From the NCBI GenBank assembly GCA_963725615.1, contig CAVRZO010000010.1, forward strand, positions 124,001 to 188,000: a stretch of 64,000 nucleotides of DNA. Direction: 5' to 3'. The position numbers and the translations under genes were made by a program. Of this stretch, positions 26,647 to 33,352 are shown in pieces; within the stretch, counting starts at the first letter, position 1, and the number at the start of each line of letters is the position of its first letter. A model generated the notes under the pieces. It had not been told where the DNA came from, made no database searches, and saw only the letters and a list, made by a program, of their open reading frames with translations. This DNA is from JAIQFF01 sp963725615 (GTDB lineage: Bacteria; Acidobacteriota; Terriglobia; Terriglobales; Acidobacteriaceae).

Positions 26647-26874
26647 ATGGCCAAGCGACGCGGAAATCCGAACTGGGGCAAGCCCGAGCCAATCGGGCCC
26701 ATTACCCCGACCATCACTGAATTCGAGCAGGTTGTGCGCGAGTACAAGCTTTCGCCCGACCAATACTTGCGTTCCACCCGCCTGCGTGAATGGGCGCGGC
26801 GCAACAAGAATTCCAAGTACATCCCTGAGCCCCTGTTGGAAGCCTGGGGATTCGAGATCGAATCCACGCTGTAA
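26647..26874 (+). CDS. Small conserved-looking protein of unknown function
   Basis: 75 residues, basic and Pro-rich at the N-terminus (MAKRRGNPNWGKPEPIGP), then a helical part (TEFEQVVREYKLSPDQYLRS) and YIPEPLLEAWGFEIEST. It forms a single-gene unit with its own promoter 145 bases upstream and a rho-independent terminator right after. The basic character and strong transcription signals suggest an abundant, perhaps nucleic-acid-associated protein, but that is inference. Confidence 0.8.
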   Translation: MAKRRGNPNWGKPEPIGPITPTITEFEQVVREYKLSPDQYLRSTRLREWARRNKNSKYIPEPLLEAWGFEIESTL

Positions 26875-26895
26875 CCTGAACCGCCAAGAACGCAG

Positions 26896-26923
26896 AAGCC
26901 GCCCTAAACCGGCGGCTTTTTTA
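26896..26923 (+). terminator. Rho-independent terminator
   Basis: An 8-bp stem (AAGCCGCC, 7-base loop, GGCGGCTT) followed by a T-run. It lies 22 bases after the small gene. Confidence 0.9.
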
Positions 26924-27006
26924 TCTGCACTTTTTATTTGTCCATTGGAACGGCAAAAATAATTTGGCTGCGCCTCTTCGGTCAGGCGGACTATCCTACC
27001 CCCGTG

Positions 27007-27612
27007 ATGAAATTCACACCCGATCCGATCGTAGCGACCGTCGTCGCAACCAGCTTTGCTGCCGGGCTTAACGTCTATGCCACGGTGGCTACGCTGGGCT
27101 TGCTGGCTCATCTGGGGGTGCTGGAGCTGCCGCCGGCGTTGGGGATTCTCGCCAGCTGGTGGGTGATCGGAATCAGCGCGGTGCTGTTCGCCATTGAGTT
27201 TTTCGCCGACAAAATTCCTGCCTTCGATCTGGTCTGGAACACTTTACACACTTTCATCCGGGTGCCAGTGGCGGCATTGCTGGCCTATCGCGCGACCGCG
27301 GCCCTGTCGCCATGGGAGCAGCTGGCGGCAACGGCGGCCGGTGCCCTGATCGCCTTTGCGGCCCATGGCGGCAAGACGGCTGCCCGGGCTGCGGTCACGG
27401 CCTCTCCAGAACCTTTCTCCAATGCGGCATTGAGCTTGGGGGAGGACGGTCTGGCCATCTTTCTGACCTGGTTTGCCACCCGGCACCCTTATTCGGCCGC
27501 GGCCATCGTGGCGGTGCTGCTGCTGATTATCGTGTTGCTGGCGCGCTGGGTTTTACGGGCGCTGCGGGCGCTTTTCCGGGGTACGGAAGAGGTGCTGGCT
27601 GGTCACCACTAG
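27007..27612 (+). CDS. DUF4126 membrane protein
   Basis: A 201-residue protein with about five membrane segments. It has the family pattern SFAAGLNVYATVATLGLLAHLG, WWVIGISAVLFAIEFFADKIP and a C-terminal LLLIIVLLARWVLR. The function of the family is unknown. ATG 27007 is chosen; GTG 27004 is an equal alternative. The open frame back to 26938 overlaps nothing useful. Confidence 0.85.
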   Translation: MKFTPDPIVATVVATSFAAGLNVYATVATLGLLAHLGVLELPPALGILASWWVIGISAVLFAIEFFADKIPAFDLVWNTLHTFIRVPVAALLAYRATAALSPWEQLAATAAGALIAFAAHGGKTAARAAVTASPEPFSNAALSLGEDGLAIFLTWFATRHPYSAAAIVAVLLLIIVLLARWVLRALRALFRGTEEVLAGHH

Positions 27613-27620
27613 TGGAAACT

Positions 27621-27647
27621 GGAGGACGGGCGGGACGCCCGTCCTCC
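27621..27647. repeat. Perfect palindrome, GGAGGACGGGC family
   Basis: GGAGGACGGGCG and CGCCCGTCCTCC around a short centre. It lies between the DUF4126 gene and ribBA, ending 12 bases before the ribBA -10 box. Confidence 0.9.
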
Positions 27648-27658
27648 ATCCGTTTTGC

Positions 27659-27664
27659 TAGAAT
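27659..27664 (+). promoter_or_regulatory. Probable -10 box of ribBA
   Basis: TAGAAT ending 9 bases before ATG 27674. The -35 position falls in the palindrome. The message would have a leader of only a few bases, leaving no room for an FMN riboswitch. Confidence 0.35.
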
Positions 27665-27673
27665 CAGGCAATC

Positions 27674-28840
27674 ATGATGGTGCATTCACCCTTTACTGAC
27701 GTCCCTACGGCAATTGAGGAAATCCGCGCCGGGCGGATGGTTGTGGTAGTGGACGACGAAGACCGGGAAAACGAAGGCGACCTCACGCTGGCGGCGGAGA
27801 AGGTGACGCCGGAAGCCATTAATTTCATGGCCAAGTACGGGCGCGGCCTGGTCTGCCTGGCTATGACCGAGGAACGCCTGGACCATCTCCGCATCGGGCA
27901 GATGACGGCGGAAAACACCTCGAACTACGGGACTGCATTCTGCGAAGCCATTGATGCCCGCGAAGGTGTGACCACCGGAATCTCCGCCTACGATCGCGCC
28001 CGCACGATCAAAGTTGCCGTTGATCCCGCTACACGGCCCGCCGATCTCGCCCGCCCTGGCCACGTCTTTCCGCTGCGGGCCCGAAAGGGTGGAGTGCTGG
28101 TCCGCGCCGGACAGACCGAAGCCTCAGTAGACCTGGCCCGTATGGCGGGGCTGGTACCGGCGGGCATCATCTGCGAAATCATGCGCGACGATGGGACTAT
28201 GGCGCGGGTGCCCGACCTCATCGAGTTCTGCCAGATACACGGGTTGAAACTGCTGACCGTGGCGGAGCTGATTCGCTATCGCATGCAGCACGAGCGCTAT
28301 GTGCATCGTGTAGGCGAGGCTTTGATCGACACCCAGCACGGAGAGTTCCGTCTGATTGCCTACGAGAGCGAAGTCGACGGCGGCGAGTCTCACGTAGCGT
28401 TGGTGCGCGGTGACATTGAGAGCGGCAGTGAGCCGGTGCTGGTGCGCATGCACTCACACTGCCTGATGGGCGATGTTTTCGGATCCACGGGCTGCGACTG
28501 TCATGCCACCATCGAGGGCTCGATGCAGAGGATTGCCCGGGAAGGCCGGGGCGCGCTGATCTATTTGCATCAGACGTCGAAAGGCTTTTCGGTGGAGAAG
28601 CTGCCGGAGCGGACCGCGCTCACGTTTCATCGGGACAAGCGTTTGCCGGCGTTACCCGAAAGCGAGCGTAAGACCCAGCGCGAGGTTGGCATCGGCGCGC
28701 AGATCTTGTCGGACCTGAATCTGCGGCGCATCCGCCTGCTTACCAATCATCCTCGCAAGGTTGCCGGCCTGGAAGGATTCGGAATCGAAATCGTGGAACA
28801 GATTCCGGTGGCGTTAGACCGTACCCGAATCAAAGCGTAG
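27674..28840 (+). CDS. ribBA: RibBA-type protein: DHBP synthase plus atypical GTP cyclohydrolase II domain
   Basis: 388 residues, riboflavin synthesis. The N-terminal DHBP synthase domain (about 8-205) makes the four-carbon unit from ribulose 5-phosphate. It has DDEDRENEGDL, GVTTGISAYDRA and VLVRAGQTEASVDLA (Gln where many members have His). The C-terminal domain (about 210-385) looks like GTP cyclohydrolase II and keeps the zinc cysteines (Cys263, Cys274, Cys276) and EGRG at 290-293. HSEC reads HSHC, LRCDC reads TGCDC, the EGRxIGLxxKxxAYxLQ loop is replaced by LHQTSKGFSVEKL, and the catalytic DxR region reads TQREVGIGAQ. This domain may not be an active cyclohydrolase. Confidence 0.88.
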   Translation: MMVHSPFTDVPTAIEEIRAGRMVVVVDDEDRENEGDLTLAAEKVTPEAINFMAKYGRGLVCLAMTEERLDHLRIGQMTAENTSNYGTAFCEAIDAREGVTTGISAYDRARTIKVAVDPATRPADLARPGHVFPLRARKGGVLVRAGQTEASVDLARMAGLVPAGIICEIMRDDGTMARVPDLIEFCQIHGLKLLTVAELIRYRMQHERYVHRVGEALIDTQHGEFRLIAYESEVDGGESHVALVRGDIESGSEPVLVRMHSHCLMGDVFGSTGCDCHATIEGSMQRIAREGRGALIYLHQTSKGFSVEKLPERTALTFHRDKRLPALPESERKTQREVGIGAQILSDLNLRRIRLLTNHPRKVAGLEGFGIEIVEQIPVALDRTRIKA

Positions 28841-29011
28841 CGCCGGCGTCTCGCCGGCTGTCCCGAGGGCGTCCCGCCCTCGGCGCGGCGCGGCGGGCGG
28901 GACAGCCCCAGACAACTTCGTGGAGGACGGGCGTCTCGCCCGTCGAGCTAGGGCTTGTGCGCGACGGGCGGGACGCCCGTCCTCCATATCCCGGGACAGC
29001 GGCGCTACTTT
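28836..29011. repeat. Cluster of palindromic repeats
   Basis: In order: GCGCCGGCGTCTCGCCGGC, GAGGGCGTCCCGCCCTC, then a split GGAGGACGGGC unit (28922 to 28985) with two nested inverted stems, then GACAGCGGCGCTAC. Three repeat families are stacked between ribBA and the DUF1697 gene. They are translated in one long open frame that should not be taken as coding. Confidence 0.85.
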
Positions 29012-29027
29012 GCCGATCCAGAACAGA

Positions 29028-29618
29028 ATGAAAGCCCCTTCCCGCACTCCGTCCACCTACATAGCCCTGCTCCGTGGCATCAATGTCGGCGGGCACAAAA
29101 TTATCAAGATGGACCAGCTGCGAAAAGCATTTGAGGAGCTGGGGTTCGAAGACGTGGCCACGTATGTTCAAAGTGGAAACGTAGTCTTCAAGTCGCCGAA
29201 GAAAGCCTCTGCGGATTTGTCCAGGAAAATTGAGGAGATGCTGCTTCGCCGGTTCAACATGTCCGTACCTGTGATTGTGCGAACTGCGGAGGAAGTTGAC
29301 GACATCTTAAGAAATAATCCCTTCCTCAAGGAACGCGGCATCGACGTTAGCAGGTTGCACGTTACCTTTCTCTCGCTTACTCCACATAAGACGGCCATCA
29401 AGGGACTGGATGCAATTCCGGCTGGTGCGGACCGGTTTCACTGTCGTGGTCAGGAAATATATCTCCACTGCCCGAACGGCTTTGGCGGGACCAAGCTTTC
29501 CATCAATGCGTTCGAGAAGGTGCTTGCGGTGGGCGCGACCACGCGCAACTGGAAAACGGTAAACAAGCTTCACGAGATGGCACGGGACTGGCTGCCGCAC
29601 ACAAAAGCTCACGACTAA
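29028..29618 (+). CDS. DUF1697 family protein
   Basis: A 196-residue cytosolic protein with the family start YIALLRGINVGGHKIIKMDQL, then YVQSGNVVFKS and TTRNWKTVNKL near the C-terminus. The function is not established. ATG 29028 begins just after the repeat cluster; the longer frame from 28920 is repeat sequence. Confidence 0.93.
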   Translation: MKAPSRTPSTYIALLRGINVGGHKIIKMDQLRKAFEELGFEDVATYVQSGNVVFKSPKKASADLSRKIEEMLLRRFNMSVPVIVRTAEEVDDILRNNPFLKERGIDVSRLHVTFLSLTPHKTAIKGLDAIPAGADRFHCRGQEIYLHCPNGFGGTKLSINAFEKVLAVGATTRNWKTVNKLHEMARDWLPHTKAHD

Positions 29619-29794
29619 ATCCACAAAGCCACAGAGGACCGTCCCTACTAAGCCGCCAAGGCTTGTGACCAGGTGCCACAGCGATCCGGGGTTGTTGGTG
29701 TGATCGCCATTGGTTACATCAAGCATCCTCGGTTCGGTCTTCCGCTAGCATTCTCGCTAATGACCTGTTCTTGTTAATCCCCCTTACCTGTTGA

Positions 29795-29823
29795 TTGACT
29801 CGACCAAATGTGCAATCTAGAAT
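29795..29823 (+). promoter_or_regulatory. Strong sigma70-type promoter
   Basis: TTGACT (29795-29800), 17-bp spacer, TAGAAT (29818-29823). An 8-bp perfect inverted repeat (CCGGGGCG/CGCCCCGG, 29825-29848) lies directly over the expected start site and could be an operator. Confidence 0.65.
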
Positions 29824-29882
29824 GCCGGGGCGTCGCCAACCGCCCCGGGTGAAACACAATTACTCTTAATGAGGAGGGAGCT

Positions 29883-31073
29883 ATGGTTGCGCCGAGCTAC
29901 GACGTTGTTACGGTCGGCGGCGGGCTGGCGGGAGCCGCCATTGCGAAGGCAATGGCGGAGCGGGGAGCCCGGATTCTCGTATTGGAGCGAGAGACCCGAT
30001 TCAAGGATCGCGTACGCGGTGAAATGCTGGTCCCGTGGGGCGTCGCAGAAGCACGAGAACTCGGCATCCTGGATACTCTCAAGGTCGCTTGCGCCCACGA
30101 GATCCCATTCGTAGATATGGGCACCGGTCCGCGCGACCTTGCCTCTACCACCCAGCAGCGGACCCCTGCTCTGACATTTGCCCACCAGGAAATGCAGGAA
30201 ACTCTCATTGCCGCTGCTGAGGCAGCGGGAGCTGAAGTCCGACGCGGAGTTACCGTCGAAAGGATCGAACCGGGTCATCCTGCCACAGTCGTGGTTCATG
30301 CTGGGAGCTCCATACGAATCTCTGCGCGACTCGTGATAGCCGCTGACGGACGAGGATCCATGTGCCGGAAATGGGGGAATTTTTCGGTTCGAGAGGCCCC
30401 CGTGGACTTTCTCTTTGCGGGTGTCGTGCTGAACGGACTGTCAGCCGCTGAGAATTTGGTTTATTTCATCTTTAATCCGGAGTTCGGAACGATTGTGGGC
30501 TTCATTCCAATCGGCAAGAATCGATTCCGCGCCTACTTCGGTTATCCGAAGAGTTCAAGCTATCGAATGCAAGGCGAACAAATGCTGAGTCAATTCGTTA
30601 GCGAGTCAGCGAAGGCGTTTCCGAAAGCGTCTCAACTCTACCAAGGAGCAAGATGTATCGGGCCGCTTGCGAGTTTTGATGTTAGTGAATCATGGGTTCA
30701 GCATCCGTATGCCGACGGAGTGGCTCTCATCGGTGATGCTGCCGGAACCAGCGATCCTACATTCGGGCAAGGACTCAACCTGACTTTGCGAGACGTCCGA
30801 GTTCTACGCGACGAACTGTCGACGAATTCGGATTGGAACGCCGCAGGTCATCGATATGCCGACCAACATGGCAAATATTTTCTCGACTGCCATACCGTAG
30901 AAGGATGGCTTCGCACCCTCTTCCAGGATCCTTCTTCCAAAGCAGCCGGGATTCGCGAGAAAGCCATGCCTCTTATCGCGCAAGACCCCACACGAGTGCC
31001 AGATCACCTCTTCAGCGGGCCGGACTTGCCAGTCAGTGAAAACGTGCGCGCCCGCCTCTTCGGCGAGTGCTGA
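29883..31073 (+). CDS. FAD-dependent monooxygenase/oxidoreductase
   Basis: 396 residues, single-component flavoprotein of the PHBH/geranylgeranyl-reductase type. It has an N-terminal GxGxxG-like VVTVGGGLAGAAIAKAMAERG, a glutamate that binds ribose (VLERE), a central LVIAADGRGS and the second FAD motif VALIGDAAGTSDPTFGQGLNL. GGAGGG lies 6 bases before the ATG. It is alone under its own promoter. The substrate is unknown. Its 3' end touches a truncated gene on the other strand, so it may be a newcomer here. Confidence 0.9.
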   Translation: MVAPSYDVVTVGGGLAGAAIAKAMAERGARILVLERETRFKDRVRGEMLVPWGVAEARELGILDTLKVACAHEIPFVDMGTGPRDLASTTQQRTPALTFAHQEMQETLIAAAEAAGAEVRRGVTVERIEPGHPATVVVHAGSSIRISARLVIAADGRGSMCRKWGNFSVREAPVDFLFAGVVLNGLSAAENLVYFIFNPEFGTIVGFIPIGKNRFRAYFGYPKSSSYRMQGEQMLSQFVSESAKAFPKASQLYQGARCIGPLASFDVSESWVQHPYADGVALIGDAAGTSDPTFGQGLNLTLRDVRVLRDELSTNSDWNAAGHRYADQHGKYFLDCHTVEGWLRTLFQDPSSKAAGIREKAMPLIAQDPTRVPDHLFSGPDLPVSENVRARLFGEC

Positions 31074-31186
31074 CTCCGGGGCAAGTCGGCCACGAGGGCC
31101 ATGACGACGAACTGCAGTCCGATCAAGGTGCCGGCAGACGACCCGACGATTACATAAAAGTTCTGCCATCCGCCGAGTGCTGTCAT
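31004..31186 (-). pseudogene. Truncated membrane-protein gene (N-terminal remnant)
   Basis: Begins MTALGGWQNFYVIVGSSAGTLIGLQFVVMALVADLP, which looks like the first membrane segment of a longer protein. After about residue 36 (near 31079) the sequence becomes the antisense of the FAD oxidoreductase 3' end and no longer resembles a membrane protein. The rest is missing, so this is probably a 3'-deleted gene. The intact family is recalled, not searched. Confidence 0.55.
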
Positions 31187-31256
31187 GCTGTCGCCTCGAA
31201 TTGATCAGACGGTCGGCGCAAATCATCAAAGGGCCCTTCGCACTCGCCGAAGAACG

Positions 31257-31320
31257 TGTCATCCTGAGCGGAGCTTGGCATTTCGCTTGCGAAATGCCAA
31301 GCGGAGTCGAAGGACCCCTA
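31257..31320. repeat. Palindromic repeat, TGTCATCCTGAG family, copy A
   Basis: TGTCATCCTGAG (31257-31268), a perfect 14-bp stem (GCTTGGCATTTCGC at 31273-31286, TT loop, its complement to 31302), then GGAGTCGAAGGACCCCT. The same ends are found at 3362 and, inverted, at 31377. Confidence 0.9.
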
Positions 31321-31376
31321 GCATCTTAATCGTCGCCGGCCTGAAGGACTCTTGCCTGCAGCGCACGTGCAGCACG

Positions 31377-31541
31377 TAGGGGTCCTTCGACTGCGTGGCT
31401 GCTTCGCTTGGCGAAGTAGCCACTCCGCTCAGAGTCTGTGACTTTTTTGATGTCGTCAAAAATCGAGGTTGCAAACAAAATAGTTACGACGACAAACTGA
31501 TCATAAATTCAAAAAAGTTACAAACTCTCAGGATGACAGTG
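31377..31541. repeat. Same repeat, inverted copy B, interrupted
   Basis: Starts TAGGGGTCCTTCGACTGCG, then a stem GTGGCTGCTTCGC with complement, then CACTCCGCTCAG. The expected ending GGATGACA appears only at 31531, after a 94-bp insertion plus a duplicated CTCAG. Copies A and B are in opposite orientation, 56 bases apart. Confidence 0.8.
31433..31526. mobile_element. MITE-like 94-bp insertion
   Basis: AT-rich segment inside the GC-rich repeat. The ends are a 16-bp inverted repeat with 14 matches: AGTCTGTGACTTTTTT (31433-31448) and AAAAAAGTTACAAACT (31511-31526). It is flanked by CTCAG on both sides (31428-31432 and 31527-31531), a 5-bp target duplication. Removing it and one CTCAG restores the repeat consensus GCTCAGGATGACA. 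There is no ORF, so it is non-autonomous. Confidence 0.75.
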
Positions 31542-31578
31542 CGCGTTAATTTCAGACTAAGTCCCGTCTCTTTTGAAC

Positions 31579-31941
31579 TCAGTCGGAGTGTGAGAGCCGC
31601 TTGGAAATCAGAGTGGCGTAAAGTACGCCTTTGTCCCAAATGCCTCTGGCGATCACTCGATCGTTGTCTTTGACCTGGGTCGGGTCAATGACGTTGAACT
31701 TCTTGCTGCCATGCTCCTGGCTGACCCACCGAGTCCCGCTGTCATAGTGAACGATCTTTTCAATGTTCGAATCCACGCTCCGAACCGTCAAGGTGGACTT
31801 TTCCGGGTTGCTCCTGATGACGTTTCCCTCCCAGCGGCCTTCTCTCGCGTTCTTGTGAGTCTTCTCTTGAGCGGGAGCCGACGCTGTCAGCGAGAACACA
31901 ATCACGGGCGCGTACAACAGAGCGAATAGGTTCCGGACCAT
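31579..31941 (-). CDS. Small exported protein of unknown function
   Basis: 120 residues with a signal peptide (LFALLYAPVIVFSLTASAPAQ) and a small beta-rich domain: EGRWEGNVIRSNPEKSTLTV, then KIVHYDSGTRWV and KDNDRVIARGIWDKGVLYAT. It resembles secreted OB-like domains such as DUF5666. GGGAGG upstream fits ATG 31941 (6 bases) better than the adjacent ATG 31944 (3 bases). Single gene. Confidence 0.8.
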   Translation of the reverse strand: MVRNLFALLYAPVIVFSLTASAPAQEKTHKNAREGRWEGNVIRSNPEKSTLTVRSVDSNIEKIVHYDSGTRWVSQEHGSKKFNVIDPTQVKDNDRVIARGIWDKGVLYATLISKRLSHSD

Positions 31942-32142
31942 CATTGGCCTCCCTTTAACAGTGCTCGGACTGCGCAAAACACAAAACAATAGACCTGGGA
32001 ACTCTGAAAGAGCAAGCCCGACAGAACGGCCTCTGGCGGTCCAGCCTGGTGTGGTTTTCTGAGGGGCAGATCGTGGGAGTGATTTTCAGCGGGTTGCGGC
32101 ACGAGCAAAGTCGCGCCCTCCCCGCGTGTCGAAAGTTCGAGG

Positions 32143-32406
32143 TCAGCAGGGCTTGCGGATGACGATGTCGCTGTCGTTGATAAAGAACTGCACCGAGCAC
32201 TGATCGGAGCCGCAGATTACGGGCAGCAGGCCCGCGAGTTGTTTACGCGTGATGAGGCCCAGAGTGCCGCAGTCGGGACAGGCGAGCACGGCCCAGTAGG
32301 GATCTTCCTTCTCGCCCACGTGGCCGGCATTCTCCAGCACGAAGATCGTGCCGGGCTGCATCTGCTCGGGAATCCATTCGTTCAGGACGTTCAGTTCTCC
32401 AACCAT
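32143..32406 (-). CDS. Small zinc-ribbon-like protein
   Basis: 87 residues. CPDC (ACPDCGTLGLITRKQL) and a second Cys pair (ICGSDQC) suggest a zinc-binding knuckle, followed by VQFFINDSDIVIRKPC. GAGG precedes the ATG. It lies 45 bases after the MerR-type gene in the same direction, so it is probably part of the same unit. Function unknown. Confidence 0.75.
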   Translation of the reverse strand: MVGELNVLNEWIPEQMQPGTIFVLENAGHVGEKEDPYWAVLACPDCGTLGLITRKQLAGLLPVICGSDQCSVQFFINDSDIVIRKPC

Positions 32407-32451
32407 CTCGCCTCCCCGGGAGCCACACTTTTTGGAGCCAAACTTCCCTGC

Positions 32452-32919
32452 TTATGACGCTCTTCTTCTGGCCGCCTGCGTTGCGCTGGTGTTAGCTTTT
32501 TTTTCCGCGTTGCGAACTACGGCGCGAACCTGTCGCACGGTGTCGCTGAGACAAACCGCCAGCATGGGCTGGCGGGAATTCTTCAGGATGTCCACAATCT
32601 GCCGGGCGGACGTTTCCAAATACAGGGTGCGGCCGTCGGTGAGCAGATGGTAGTCGGACGAACCGGTGACAGTTTCCGCGAGACGCTTCCTGAACTCGCG
32701 TTGTAAAAAGCGCATGACCTTGCGCACCCGCTGCAGGGAGAAGCCCCGCCGGCGCAACTCGCAGATGACCGCGACCTCGGCCAGGTCTTCGTTTGAGTAC
32801 AGGCGGCGATGTCCCTGGCGTGCTGGGACGACGATGCGGCGCTCGTCCCACCACTGCAACTGGCGGGGTGTGATGCCGGTTAAAGCTACGACTTCGCGGG
32901 ATGTAAAGTGCTCCTGCAT
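32452..32919 (-). CDS. MerR-family transcriptional regulator
   Basis: 155 residues. The N-terminal winged helix-turn-helix reads FTSREVVALTGITPRQLQWW, then RRLYSNEDLAEVAVICELRRRG and a dimerisation helix. The C-terminal part (about 80-155) has no cysteine cluster for metal sensing and ends in a basic tail. ATG 32919 is used; a TTG lies directly before it. Three overlapping palindromes based on AAATGTTT lie just upstream and are a likely autoregulatory site. Confidence 0.88.
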   Translation of the reverse strand: MQEHFTSREVVALTGITPRQLQWWDERRIVVPARQGHRRLYSNEDLAEVAVICELRRRGFSLQRVRKVMRFLQREFRKRLAETVTGSSDYHLLTDGRTLYLETSARQIVDILKNSRQPMLAVCLSDTVRQVRAVVRNAEKKANTSATQAARRRAS

Positions 32920-32930
32920 CAATGAGATGG

Positions 32931-32973
32931 AAATGTTTCAAACATTTTGGATAAAAAATGTTTGACACATTTT
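32931..32973. promoter_or_regulatory. Operator-like palindromes upstream of the MerR gene
   Basis: AAATGTTT-C-AAACATTT (32931-32947) is a perfect palindrome. TCAAACATTTT (32938-32948) pairs perfectly with AAAATGTTTGA (32955-32965). A third, imperfect arm pair continues to about 32973. It begins 12 bases upstream of the MerR start codon. Probable binding sites for the MerR protein itself. Confidence 0.65.
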
Positions 32974-33053
32974 AGGCGCGAAGCGGCTGCTGTCAATGGA
33001 AGATTTGGGCTTCGAGGTGACTAGAGGAGTTCCTCGCTTGCTTGGGCCGGGGG

Positions 33054-33102
33054 CGCTGAGGGCGGGACGGCCTCAGGACAGCCGGCGGGACGCCGGCGCT
33101 AC
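33054..33102. repeat. Composite palindromic repeat, 49 bp, copy 1
   Basis: Two hairpins in series: GAGGGCGGGACGGCCTC, then CCGGCGGGACGCCGG, ending GCGCTAC. It matches 40698-40746 at 45 of 49 positions. Its right edge supplies the stop codon of the ThiS-like gene. Confidence 0.9.
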
Positions 33103-33302
33103 GAAGTTCCGCCGCCTACGAAGTGGACAATTTCGAGGCGGTCGCCTTCGGCCAGATTGGTTTCTCCCCACTTGGCTCGCGGGACGATGTCGCGGTTCAA
33201 CTCTACGGCTACGCGGTCCTGTTTCATGCCGAGCTGCTCTATGAGCAGGGCCAGGGTGGTCGGGGCGAAGGTTTGTTCCTGCCCGTTGATGACGATTTTC
33301 AT
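33099..33302 (-). CDS. thiS: ThiS-like sulfur carrier protein with extended C-terminus
   Basis: 67-residue ubiquitin-fold protein (MKIVINGQEQTFAPTTLALL, RVAVELNRDIVPRAKWGETN, GDRLEIVHFVGGG). ThiS carries sulfur as a thiocarboxylate on its terminal Gly-Gly for thiazole formation. Here the protein ends GGGTS, not GG, because the frame runs two codons further into a palindromic repeat that supplies the TAG stop. Activity would need removal of the last two residues. No other thi gene is in the window. ATG 33302 matches the family start. Confidence 0.85.
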   Translation of the reverse strand: MKIVINGQEQTFAPTTLALLIEQLGMKQDRVAVELNRDIVPRAKWGETNLAEGDRLEIVHFVGGGTS

Positions 33303-33352
33303 TGTCATGATTTTCGCAACTAACCAGAGAAGGAGCAAGCAGAAGCCAAGAA

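Noticed and set aside
27613..27673. FMN riboswitch before ribBA
   Set aside because: Only about 60 bases are available, mostly a repeat palindrome, and the -10 box is 9 bases from the ATG.
27674..28300. GQTE in place of GHTE as proof of a dead DHBP synthase
   Set aside because: I recall the Gln variant from other RibBA proteins, so it is not treated as a defect.
28920..29027. N-terminal extension of the DUF1697 protein
   Set aside because: The extension is translated repeat sequence (Arg/Ala/Gly-rich). The family begins at the ATG at 29028.
31187..31578. A gene or CRISPR array in the repeat-rich gap
   Set aside because: The repeats are two inverted palindromes and one small insertion, without regular spacers. 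Open frames across them have no protein-like sequence.
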